Part shown: positions 12,019-22,799 of the stretch, piece after piece | How the letters are laid out: each line of letters begins with the position of its first letter | How positions within the stretch are numbered: the first letter of the stretch is position 1 | Origin: Topomyia yanbarensis | Taxonomy: Eukaryota; Arthropoda; Insecta; Diptera; Culicidae | Direction: 5' to 3' | Assembly (NCBI RefSeq): GCF_030247195.1 | Contig: NC_080672.1 | Location: 247,489,209-247,553,208 of the forward strand | DNA length: 64,000 bases | The notes under the pieces: model-generated | Seen by the model: the letters and a program-made list of their open reading frames with translations, nothing else | The model's database searches: none | What the model was told of the DNA's origin: nothing | Position numbers and translations under genes: made by a program

Positions 12019-12556
12019 TAAACTATATAACTATATTTAACGCGAATTAACTTGAAATCATGTTTTACCAAAAACGTTGTTGCAATGTCTAGGAGTGCCG
12101 AAATAGCTTTCGGCCGATTCCAATTTTATTTTTAAATTCCTATTTGCCGTGTCCTTGAGGGGCTGTCTGGTGTATTGGGTAAACAAATCGACTTCTCTTT
12201 TATTCGGTTAATTGTTAGTTATCCGCAGGAAAATCTAACAAGATAATGAGAAAACCAAAATACACACGATATGGTAGGTATGCCGAGATATGCATTTTCT
12301 CTTGAATTGATTACCTTTTCTTTTGAAAGGAGAACATCAACAATTGGAGATGGGACTATTTCTATGGATGTTGAAACAACGGGAACTGAATCGTAGCCTC
12401 TTCGAATACACTGATTTTAACAGTCATGACATTTGTCCAAAACCTTAACGTGCCAGATTCCTTCAAGTTTAGCTTTGGGAGGTTCAACAACTTTATGAAA
12501 CGGTCAAGTGAAGCTGTATGGGGAAAAATTATCCGCTTATGCCATATCGTTTGACC
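12019..12556. other. No gene seen
   Basis: Non-coding. It contains an ATAGCTTTCGGCCGAT box near 12100. No domain recognised. Confidence 0.45.
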
Positions 12557-12655
12557 TAACGCGTTGAACAAAGATGGCAGACGCTTCTCTAACCAACGGA
12601 TTCAAATGGGTAGTGTGATAATAGAAACATGACAAAAATAGGCTCATTATCCTAC
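12557..12655 (-). repeat. Recurrent module, copy a
   Basis: Contains GTTGAACAAAGATGGCAGAC and TTCAAATGGGTAGTGTGATA. The same module recurs at 30690-30785, 31737-31831, 46808-46895 and 48109-48172. On the minus strand it stays open in the same frame as the other copies, with a core reading THLNPLVREASAIFVQR. Confidence 0.8.
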
Positions 12656-13522
12656 TATGGTTTATTCTTTTTGACTAACTTTAACTTTTTATTACTTTTT
12701 GTTTATAGAAATACATGGGTTAGTGCCTGAATGCATTTTTTTGTTTTGTTTTGAATATATCACGCTTCAAATATATCACGCTAAAATACAGACCGACCGT
12801 GATATAATCGAAACATTACTGTAATTGTCGATGTCGCATACTACGACTTGGCATAAAATAATGATAGCAATGGACAAATTTAAAGAATGCAGAGTAACGA
12901 CTGTATTTCAATGACCCACAATAATTATTTATTGTTCTATATTTGTTAAATTAAGCAACGGTAAAACAGTTTTGGTTTTGCTTAAGGAAATTAATTCTTG
13001 TTGTCGATCCATTGTTTTTTGTTTCTATTTAGTCTTCTTTACCGTCTCTCTTTTAGAATCCCGCAGATATCAGGTACCCTAACACGAGGCGTTATTAATG
13101 GCATTACTGCGCAGAAATATCACTTTTAATGATCGTGTAAGGACACCTTTCAAGGTAGACACATTACTTTATTTCCCAGGCTGACTTTTACTTCTTGTAA
13201 GTACAAAATCGCCGCGATGATAAGGCATACGATTCCGTGGCACTACATTTTCTTTCAACGTAAGATTTGCTTCTATCTTGAGTGCAAAGTATTCTCGATG
13301 TGTTGGAATCATACAGATCTACACCCTGACGAAATTTAAATATACAGTTACTATTTTTCATAATAATTCCACAACTTGATGTTTTAGCTCCTGTTGGGTT
13401 GAAACTGATCACTAAACAAGCCTGATTGAAAATGTTCTGAGCGTATCTCTAGTTTTCGTAGCACCTGCACCCCGCCAATTTCTCCAGCAGCTCCGGGGAC
13501 CAACAAATTCTAATCCATTGCA
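12656..13522. other. No gene seen
   Basis: AT-rich non-coding sequence. A short direct duplication ATATCACGCT..AAATATATCACGCT lies at 12757-12783. Confidence 0.45.
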
Positions 13523-13524
13523 TA

Positions 13525-15107
13525 GGGGAAGATGGGGTAAAACGCACCCCCGGGGCAAAATGCACCCCGAAAACTGCTGAAAATTTCTAGAAAAGGGTAA
13601 CGCCATTCGGAAGTCCGCCATAGTAAACATACACGGTCAAAGTTTGATAACCGTATATCAATAGCAGCTCGAGAAATAAACAAAAAACAATAACGTGCCC
13701 TTCTCATGTAATTATTGTGGCTCGTGTAATAAGGATTTTTAGCTCTTATAAATGCCGTTTTCCTATTAGGGGAAGATGGGGTAAAACGCACCCCTTGCTT
13801 ATATCGAAAACTGCTGAAAATTTATAAAAAAGGGTAACACAAGTCAGAAGTCCGCCAAAGTAAACATACTTTGTCAAAGTTTGATAACCGTCCATCAATA
13901 GCAGCTCGAGAAATAAACAAAAGACAATATCGTGCTCCTCTCATGTCATTATCGTAGCTCGTGCTACAAGGATTTTCAGCTCGTATAAATGCAATTTGTA
14001 TTATTACATCAGTATATTCCAGTTCTATTTATACCTTTGTTCATTATTCTGTCGCACTATATATGAAAAATCTACTAAATAATTCACATTTTGCTAAATT
14101 TATATCTCTGCTCCATCGGGGGCAAAATGCCCTCTTCTTTGATTTGGCTGATTTTTTAATCGAAAACAAAAAAATGTTCTGAAAACCTACTAATTGCTTA
14201 ACCTAAGGCTATTTAAGGGCACACTTTTGTGAAATCTCGTTAGAAAACAAAACTACTTGCTTGTTCACCGAGAATTCTGCCCCGTTGTTGCGATGCATTC
14301 TGCCCCGTTGTTGTAGTGCATTATGCCCCGTTGTTGTGGTGCATTTTACTCCCGAACAGGTGCGTTTTGCCCCGCTTATTTTTCAAAAGGCAATTTTTAA
14401 TGATTTTGAAGAATCGAATATTTTTCATGTTCTTGATTACTCTGCAAAGCATTATGACTGTCATTACAGAGGAAAAAGTTGGCAAAATGATATCATTAAT
14501 TAAATTCTCCCGATTGATGTTCTATAGCTGAGTTATGATCATATTTCCTTAGAGGGTGCGTTTTACCCCATCTTCCTCTATATCAATGCATTCCAGTTCT
14601 ATTTAAACTGTTGCTCATTATTATGTCGCACTATATGTGAAAAATCTACTAATTAGTTTTCTTTTTGCTAAATTTATATCTCTGCTCCATCGGGGGCAAA
14701 ATGCCCTCTTCTTTGATTTGGCTGATTTTTTAATCGAAAATAGAAAAATAGTTCTGGGAACCTACTAATTGCATAACCTAAGGCTATTTAATTGCACACT
14801 TTTGTGTAATGCCGTCAGAAAACAAAACTACTTGCTTGTTCACCGAGCATTCTGCCCCGTTGTTGTGGTGCATTTTGCCCCCGCACAGGTGCGTTTAGCC
14901 CCGCTTATTTTTCAAAAGGCGATTTTAAATTATTTTGAAAAATTTAAAATTTTTCGTATTCTTGAATATTTTGCAAGGCGTTATGATTTTTATTACTGAG
15001 GAAAATGATGGCTAAACGATACCATTAGTTAAATTTTCCCAATTTAGGTTCTATAGCTGAGTTATGATCATATTTCCTTAGGGGTTGCGTTTTACTCCAT
15101 CTTCCCC
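13525..15107. mobile_element. Outer MITE with GGGGAAGATGGGGT ends, split by a copy of itself
   Basis: The left end GGGGAAGATGGGGTAAAACG (13525) is matched in inverted form at the right end (GCGTTTTACTCCATCTTCCCC, ending 15107), with TA just outside both. The left 242 bp (13525-13766) resemble the first part of the inner element, and 14581-15107 resemble its last 530 bp, so the host copy would be about 770 bp intact. Internal blocks GCTCCATCGGGGGCAAAATG and TGCCCCGTTGTTGTGGTGCA appear in both. Confidence 0.85.
13769..14578. mobile_element. Inner MITE copy, inserted at TA in the outer copy
   Basis: Complete 810-bp element. It starts GGGGAAGATGGGGTAAAACG and ends CGTTTTACCCCATCTTCCTC, with TA at 13767-13768 and 14579-14580. 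It contains an extra tandem array of GCCCCGTTGTTG...GTGCAT units (14278-14345) absent from the outer copy's right half. No transposase gene. Confidence 0.85.
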
Positions 15108-15262
15108 TACATCTAGTTAGATTCGATACACCGAATCAATTAAATTACTAACATGCTATTATTTGCTTACTCACCGATCGGCATCGTGTTGTAACTTAAG
15201 AAATGGTTGTGAACAACTCCCGCCTTGGGCACTTCGACAAGAATGAATTTCACATTTCCGGC

Positions 15263-17115
15263 CAGTGGCGTAGCCAGAAATTTGGTTTGGAGGGGGTTTT
15301 GATGAAAATCGCATTTTTTTTTGAAAAAATGCTAAAATTTAATATGAGTTTGATAAATTATTGAAAACTCAAAAACAAAAGTAGTCTAACAGATGTCATT
15401 CCAGTCTACAAACAAGAAGGATCAACATGGAACAGTTTTCAAACCTCTATAGATTTTTTTCTTGTATAATATGTCAATGAAGTCAAAAATTGCGATCTTT
15501 TAAAGTGGGACAAATGATCCAAAAAATTTTCAACGTTCAAGATCATCTAATATAATAATCCTTGACTTTGAAGGTTTGACAACTTCGGGAAGTTATCAAC
15601 ATAAAACAGCGCCTGCTTTGATATAGAAATTTTAGTGATTAACTCTCATAGAGGTAATTATGGTGAATTAATTTTTCAAAAATATTAAGAGACATGGTGC
15701 CTTCAGCAAAGTTTTTGATAATGTCATTTCAAACAATTTTGTTGAAAATATGAAGGCTACATGAATTCAACATATAGGGATTTAAATGGACTGGGCCTGC
15801 TATATTTCTTCTTAGTGAAGAAAAATTTAGGTGAAAACTATTTTTTTCTGCGCTACGGATAAAATTGTTTGAAACAATCATTGCGAGTTGAGAACACAAA
15901 ACCTATAACTAAATTATGGATTGATGGAACTGAAACTTGCGTTTCGATCTCATCAGAATCCGACACTAACTTGGTGGGCGGACTAAGCTAGCGCCGAATT
16001 GATGCTAGCTCCTGAAAATGGAATCACTCTTTGTGTTTTTGAGTCCTTTTAATATCTGGGAATTATTTGTTTTAAATCCAGTTCCCTTATTTTTTTTTGT
16101 AAGCTTCAAAGGCACCTTGAACGCAATGTGAATTTATTATTTAATTACCGCAGAAGAGATTTATCAAATACAGTAATTTCAGAACAGCTTGTTTTAAAGG
16201 TTTTCTACCACTATATTTCGATACTCTGAATATGTGGGATATTTATGTCTTTGACAAAGTTGTTTGAAATAGCACTTTCGAAAACTTTGCTGGAGACATT
16301 AAGTCTCGACACTAATTTGGTTGAAGAGTAATTCTTGTCTATAATTACTTCTAGGAGGATTAACCGTCAAAATTATTCTATCAGCAGATGAACAGTTTTA
16401 CGTTTTGAAATTCTTCAATGTTACTTAACATCGAAATTTGGCAGTTTCGAATGAATGTGATCGTAACCGTTAAAAATTTATCGAGCATTAATTTTACTTT
16501 TCTTCATTAGTCAACCTCACAACTTGCAGTACTAGTACGTAGCACACAAAATTTTAGTACGCCATTCATTGCATCCTGCTAAGAGGCTATTCATATAGTT
16601 GATAAAACAACAAAAATCCAATGCTCATAGAACCGATCCTGACCTGCTGGAGACAAAATTACATCAGCTTTCAACTAGTTTCTGAAATGTTATTCTTGTT
16701 GTTAACCATATTGAATTGTTGTCTAAACTCTACACATTCTAAAAAAATACATTTTCAGCAAATGTTGAAATGTATGTAAGTTTTCGGTAACCAAGCTTAT
16801 GTTTTATATGCAATCAACCAATTCAAATTTAGATTCCCATTCGAAAAATTGTCTCTAATCCATATTTTGGAGCATCTTTCCAAAAATGAGCTCATAATAA
16901 TTCAGACAGTTTTTTACATTGAAGTAATTTGACAACTATGGGATTTTGGCTAAGAGATAAGTTACAAGATCCCCTTCCCACAATTTTCCAAAAGTTCTCA
17001 TGACGCTTTAAACACAGTTCTCATTGTAGTGATCAGAGAATATTTTTCCAAAAATATTTTGTGGAATATTAAATTAAATTCGTCAGCATCCCCCCCCCCC
17101 CTCGCTACGCCACTG
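15263..17115. mobile_element. hAT-like non-autonomous element, 1.85 kb
   Basis: The ends are CAGTGGCGTAGCCAG on the left and CGCTACGCCACTG on the right, an inverted repeat of about 12 bp next to G/C runs. The flanking 8-mers are TTTCCGGC (15255-15262) and TTTACGGC (17116-17123), a target duplication with one mismatch, as expected for hAT transposons. The interior has no transposase ORF. About 230 bp of it (15790-16020) recurs inverted at 36740-36980. Confidence 0.82.
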
Positions 17116-17172
17116 TTTACGGCCCATTTTGTTTGTTTTGATTTCGCGAGATTAAAAAGAGCTAACGTTTTC

Positions 17173-17196
17173 GGGGGGGGGGGGGGGGGGGGGGGG
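17173..17196 (+). repeat. G24 homopolymer
   Basis: An uninterrupted run of 24 G, 58 bp outside the hAT-like element, whose own right end carries a run of C. It could form G-quadruplexes, and its length is likely to be unreliable in sequencing. Confidence 0.9.
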
Positions 17197-18414
17197 TGCG
17201 GAAACTAAGTAACGCATTTAGCTCTGTGTCAAATTACCTTCACTAGCGCCACGCTCGCTGATATGGCGCATGTTTTGTAATTTAAATCGCCGGTTTTTTC
17301 TACGAGTGATGAAAATTCATCTCGTGTTACGTCTTATTTGTCTGCGTTACCGGGCTGATACAACTGACACTGAAAATCTTTATTGAGTGGGGCTAGATCA
17401 CACGATGAATAATTTATTGCCCGTTTTATCTGTAGATAGACTTTCGTGCACACTTTTAAAGCAGAAAAATATTGTCTATCCCGAGATAAACTAGCATTTC
17501 GTCGATTTGTTACTATATGTTTCACACATGAGTGCGAACGAAACAAAAACGTCAAATCGTTTTTTCGCTTGCACCTAATGCAAAGTGAATAGACGCATGA
17601 TTCGGCGCACGGCTTGGCGGCGCATGGCTGATATGTCACAATGTGGATTTTAGAAAAGATACGCAATAAATATTCTCACGTTAAACTGCATGGGGGACAG
17701 CAAATAAGCAAACCGAACATCTTATGCACAATCCTAGAAAGGGCGTTAAATGTTGTTTTTGTTAGCCACCGCAACAACCAAACTATGGTTTATTATTTTC
17801 GTGTGACAAAATTATATTTCTGAGTATTTGTGGGTTAAATTCGCAATATGAGACCAGAAATCTTACCCTCTGCATCGCCACATCACAATGATAAATAAAC
17901 CTGGTATTGAAAATAATTTTTGTGTTTTCACCAAACTAGTTTACGCAAAAAAAGATGGCATTATACTCAAATGTTTAGTAGGTTGTTGTGTCTGATTATG
18001 TTCAATATTTTTATGATTCTAGTTCATAACTTGATGATACATTGATTTGTATTAACTTTATTGACTAAAAAAGTCAAGAATTGAACGATGTGCAACGGTT
18101 TTCGTAAACTCTCGTCGTGTTATCGTGATATTTTAGTCTTGAGCTTACCGTCGGATTTTTTACACAGAGTCACGTGTCTTATAGTTTTCTTAATTATTTC
18201 ACGGACATGAATTGTGTCCAGGTAATGTATTTTTGGTGCTCAGCGCAGATTCATTTAATTCCGAACATTACACTGAATCTTAACAAAAGAATAACAGGGT
18301 TACAGGTCCTAGTAGTTTCCTTGTATCTAATGCTCGCGCCTATGAGACCCACGATACAGTTGTACACAATAGCTCACATAGAAATTTCAAAACCAAAGAG
18401 CAGAGCGACTAATC
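17197..18414. other. No gene seen
   Basis: Mostly AT-rich with a few GC-richer patches (17580-17635, GGCGGCGCATGGC). The short ORFs here carry no recognisable domain. Confidence 0.45.
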
Positions 18415-18850
18415 CATGAATAATAGTCTAAGTTCCTTGTAATTGTTTGCGTAAGAATATTCAGATTATGTGGAAAATTAATTACTTCATGAACTATATC
18501 ATGAACAGTTTCACGAGCTCAACTAACATGAATCGGTTAAAAAATCGATGAATAATAAACTATGTTCCAGTGAAATTGATTACGTGCAAAGATTAAGATC
18601 AGGCACATAATCGTAAATTTCATTAACTATATCTTAAAAGTGGAAATGTTTTTTTTTTTTGAATTTGTGGACCATTCCACGCGCACAAATGCTGAATTTT
18701 AACTTATATGCTCGCAACTATAACCAGTTGACGAAACAAGAATGGATCCATGAATTATATTCCAAGCGTTGTGTAATGATTTTCGAGAAAATATCAAGAC
18801 TTTGTTAATGTTGTGATCTAATTCACAACCACTAATACCAAATAAAGATC
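18415..18850 (+). repeat. Degenerate tandem-like repeat
   Basis: Variants of CATGAAT.ATA..CTA.GTTCC followed by TTGTTTGCG or TTGATTACG recur near 18415, 18546 and 18745. Variants of TTCAT.AACTATATC recur near 18487 and 18618. The spacing is about 130 bp at first and then irregular. This looks like an old tandem array or repeated insertions. Confidence 0.4.
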
Positions 18851-18970
18851 AATATGTGATAAATCATGAATCAGTTAATGTCGTCTATTCGGGCCATTGA
18901 CAATGTTCCTAGATTTGTGGATAAAATTATGAGTAAACGATTTTCATGTTCGCGAATTATCAGCGTGAGA

Positions 18971-19068
18971 AAAAGGCGTCGGCGGCGCGCCGCCGTTCTA
19001 CCTTTCAGCGTCGGCGTTTGTTAAAATTTACCAGCGGCGGAGGCGTGGCGCGGCGGCGCACAGGTCTA
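18971..19068. other. GC-rich island of CGGCGG/GGCGCGCC sequence
   Basis: About 100 bp rich in GGCGTCGGCGGCGCGCCGCC-type sequence in a strongly AT-rich neighbourhood. A plus-strand ORF (18946-19149) crosses it and reads as Arg-rich low complexity, so I do not call a gene. Confidence 0.6.
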
Positions 19069-19186
19069 GATGTACCATCAAATCGTTTAAAATATTCTAT
19101 GTGCAAAAGCCTTTATGTAATAAAAATGTGTACTGTACAAAAGTCGTAAAAATTAGTTTCATTACCATATGTAAGATTACTTATCC

Positions 19187-20724
19187 CTCACCAGGACTAA
19201 AAGGAAAAACGGCCCAAATCGATTTGGGTCGCTCTTCCTTTTGAACATTTCTCGACAAACATATGATTACGGCTTAAAAGCCAACTGTCAAAAATTTTCT
19301 TTGAAAGGAAATTCCGGACAAACCGTTACTGGCTAAACACAGTTCATAGCAGTTAACCCATTATAACCCAGCTATGTTGAAGCTTTTAATAAAATAAACC
19401 CTAAAAATAACCCCTTTGAAACGTTTTGTTGCGCGAAAAACAAACGTATGAAATTTCATACGCTGGGCTGATAGGGTATCAAAAATCATTACAGAGAAAT
19501 TTCGGCTAATGTCCTTATATTTAGCATAAAATCGAATAATATCTTCAACCTTGCGAGATCATTAAGTTAGCGGCTTGTTTGAATGATTTTAACACTTCTC
19601 ACCTCTTTCGTACCGTTTTGTCGCATGATTGGTTCCTTCCATTAAACCATCTTTCCCTCAATCTTTGCAATTATTTTAAGAAAAAGAACATTTTCTTACA
19701 AGAATTTACATGAAAAATATTCTGGTTCGAGCCAGGCATGATTTGTAACGTATTAAGCATTTGTTAACCTTGAATGCACTGATTCAACGTCAAAATCAGC
19801 GAGAAAGTTGTGAATACCCTCCGGGTCCTAAAGAGGAAATAATTTTGCCTTAGGAAAAAAAGATATCGGTGCAGCCTAGCGTATGAAATTTCATACCTTG
19901 AACTACTAGCAGAATTTTCGCAATTGTTTCACCAATTTCTTCCATTTTTCCGCACTGAGCCACATCTTTCACACCTCTCATGGCCATTCGTTCTCAATCC
20001 GAAACAAGAATTAGTGATTTAGAAGAGAAATTTAATAATATGTATTGTTCATATTTTGGTTTGAATTTTGTCCAAACCAACCTACTGTATAACGTGGCAA
20101 AATTAGGAGTGTATCAAAAATTGTTAAAGAATTTTTGCATGTATGCCCAATGGTGATATTTTAAGGGATATTTTAATCTATTTCGTTATATATTCAGCAA
20201 AATCGCTTTCTAGTGATGATGACTGTATTAAATAAGACAATATTATTACAAACCTAGTTCAACACAACCGTTTGTTTAACTTCAGCTTAAAACTAACTAA
20301 AACAAGTAGAATTGCTGTGTATTGCACCAACTTTAAAAAATACCTTTTTAAACATTTTATTCCAAATTAGAATGATAAAAAGTTACATTATACGGCTAGA
20401 TCCGGCAAAGTTGCAGAAACAGTATTACAAAACAAGATTTCAGCTATACAAAAATTATTCGAAATCTTCCGATCTTGTCCGATCCACCAATCCCAAGCGA
20501 TTTGAAAATATTGAAAATTTTACTAATTTGAGGTACACCGAAATGCTGTAGGGCCAAATATTATGTTTGCCAAAATGTATCTCTATGAAAATATGCACAG
20601 GCGTCCCTTTTCTTCTCCCTTTCCTACTGATCAAATGTTTATGCAACTGGAAAATCAAATGTATTCACAAAGATCACCTAGAAGCGTCTGCGAATAACTT
20701 CATTACTGTATCTTGTTATTAGAA
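19187..20724. repeat. Repeat-derived region upstream of LINE copy 2
   Basis: 19235-19330 matches one end of the inverted-repeat element at 26107-26812 (CTCGACAAACATATGATTAC, AAAAGCCAA). The 18-bp perfect palindrome CGTATGAAATTTCATACG lies at 19445-19462, and its 16-bp core recurs at 19881-19896. No gene seen. Confidence 0.6.
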
Positions 20725-20804
20725 GTGATTTTGTTTCGCATCAAATCAGAAGAAGCCACCATTGTTTCAGCTTTCCTTCGTAACCCTCGCTTTGTTCTGT
20801 CATC

Positions 20805-22799
20805 ATGACGAAAAACAACAAGTGCGATGCTGACTCTTGTTCGGGTTCTGCTGGCTCACGTAGTCAAAAGATTAGTTGCGAATTTTGTGCTAATTGGTTT
20901 CACCACAAGTGCGTAAATCTCAATAACATTGTGATCAAATCTCTCCGCGAGTGCCCCGGTATCTGCTGGCTTTGTCCCAAATGCCGCATATTGGATAAAC
21001 GTTCGCAGTCACCTACTGAAACATTAAACCTGATCTTACAACGCACTTCGTCAACGCTTACTCTTGTCGGCGGTGTGATGGATACACTGCAAAACTTTTG
21101 CAAGATGTACCCGCATAACTCTTCGCATCCAAGTTGCCCGCAGCCCCAGCCAAGCACCCGTGTAATCAACGAAAGCGGAGGACCCTTCAAGGACCGTCTC
21201 GACGAGTTTCAACTCAACTTGAGCAATATGTTCGACTCGATCTTCGTCGAAAACAACAATAATAAGCGGCTTCGCACCAGCAGCACTTCCAGACCTTCTC
21301 TGCCTCCACCTGATAAGATTGCGAAAGCTGACGTTCCAGTAACCAGTGCAGTTCTTACAAATACTATAGTTCCCGTACTTCCAGGTGTTACTAGTAGCTG
21401 CCATCCGACTACAACATCTGACCTACCCGCCACCAACGAGTCAACAAATTTTACTGCTAGCGTATTCGATAAAACTGTTGCCCGCGACGCAGTCGTGTTC
21501 GTCGATAATTTGCATTCTGCTGTCCCTGCTGCTATCGACAACACAACTTTCAATCAAAGCGCTGCAACCACCGCCTCGTCTGCCCGAGGTTTTACCACCA
21601 CCGCTACCACACCGCACACACAACCAACTTCAAATGTTTACATTGCTCCCAATTCTGAGCACACCTGTTTTGCTAATGCCGCCTATACGCCTGCTACCGC
21701 CACTATTCCCGCTGCTGCTCCCACTGCTGCTGCCGCCGCTGCCGAAGCCATTTCAATTGTCGCCGATCCGATTCCAACCGACACCGATACCAATACCGCC
21801 CCCGCCACTACTGTGGTACATCATGCAATTCAGTTCGCTCCAACTGCCTCCAATGATGCCAATACCGACATCACTCCATTGCACCCGCTACCAGCCCAAA
21901 TTACCATCGCCAACCGCCCCGCCAACACACATATTTCGCTGCCGCCAATTGCCACTGCTATGACCATCAGCCCCACCGATACCCACACCAACGAGTCAAA
22001 TCGAATGCACCACATGTCACTTGCAGCATATTCGTCGTCAGTCGGATTCACTGTTCCGTCTACATCAACATCAACATGTAACAACAACTATGCAGCTCAT
22101 GTCTCGCTTGCAACATCAACGCAAACTAATGGCAGGCAAGCTATATCAGTAATTTCAAATGTACCATATACCGGCCCCAAACAGTTCATGATCCAACCCG
22201 CGCGTCCCCAACAATTAACATATAACGAAACTGCTCTCCCCCAAAGAACCATTATTAAAAATCCCGCAATAGCCCAAAATAGTAATCAGAATTCCTCTCT
22301 CTTGGTAGCTCCCCCCGCACTGCAATTACCTAAAGCTGAGAAGTGGTTCTACATCACCAGATTTTTACCTAATGAATCAGAAGATAACATTTGTAACTAT
22401 GTACACGCTAGAATTAACTGTGACAAAAAGTCAATCTTGTGCCATAAGCTCGTGCGCCAGAATCTTGATTGGCCGCTCTCTTTTGTATCGTTCAAATTAA
22501 GTGTTCCTGCTGATTTCGAAGAAGTAATCACATCTCAAGATTTCTGGCCAAGCGGTGTGACAATTGCTCCTTTTTTAGAGCACAACTCCAAGCAATCAGC
22601 GCAACGCAGACTGAATCCGTCCCTTCCCCCACCCCCTCGTCTGAAAGCCATTCGCAACAGAAACACTCTTGTGCAATCACCACAATCTCCAGCAATTATA
22701 ACACGGCTAATTCGTCAGTCATGCCCCCGCTCCCCAATGTACCATCAGCCGGTGTCAGTTTCACACCAAGCACACCAATTCCAGACAACCCTAGTTTAG
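20805..22799 (+). CDS. LINE ORF1 protein (PHD-like zinc finger, nucleic-acid binding)
   Basis: This 664-residue protein is the first ORF of the retrotransposon and should coat the element RNA. Residues 7-60 form a C4HC3 PHD-type pattern: C7, C12, C25, C28, H33, C36, C57, C60. Residues about 110-480 are Ser/Thr/Ala/Pro-rich and low in complexity, with repeated THT/TDT stretches. Residues about 512-600 (EKWFYITRFLPNES onward) form a compact conserved block, probably the C-terminal RNA-binding or multimerising domain. The start MTKNNK is shared with copy 1, which supports it. ORF1 overlaps ORF2 by 79 nt in another frame, so ORF2 is likely translated by reinitiation or frameshift. Unlike copy 1, it has no frameshift. 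Confidence 0.9.
   Translation: MTKNNKCDADSCSGSAGSRSQKISCEFCANWFHHKCVNLNNIVIKSLRECPGICWLCPKCRILDKRSQSPTETLNLILQRTSSTLTLVGGVMDTLQNFCKMYPHNSSHPSCPQPQPSTRVINESGGPFKDRLDEFQLNLSNMFDSIFVENNNNKRLRTSSTSRPSLPPPDKIAKADVPVTSAVLTNTIVPVLPGVTSSCHPTTTSDLPATNESTNFTASVFDKTVARDAVVFVDNLHSAVPAAIDNTTFNQSAATTASSARGFTTTATTPHTQPTSNVYIAPNSEHTCFANAAYTPATATIPAAAPTAAAAAAEAISIVADPIPTDTDTNTAPATTVVHHAIQFAPTASNDANTDITPLHPLPAQITIANRPANTHISLPPIATAMTISPTDTHTNESNRMHHMSLAAYSSSVGFTVPSTSTSTCNNNYAAHVSLATSTQTNGRQAISVISNVPYTGPKQFMIQPARPQQLTYNETALPQRTIIKNPAIAQNSNQNSSLLVAPPALQLPKAEKWFYITRFLPNESEDNICNYVHARINCDKKSILCHKLVRQNLDWPLSFVSFKLSVPADFEEVITSQDFWPSGVTIAPFLEHNSKQSAQRRLNPSLPPPPRLKAIRNRNTLVQSPQSPAIITRLIRQSCPRSPMYHQPVSVSHQAHQFQTTLV

Noticed and set aside
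11756..12040. 94-codon ORF ending just past the TA-flanked MITE
   Set aside because: Its tail is only the element's inverted terminus and it has no transposase motif.
13525..15107. CRISPR-like spacing of the GCCCCGTTGTTG units
   Set aside because: Only three short imperfect units within a MITE; nothing like a CRISPR array.
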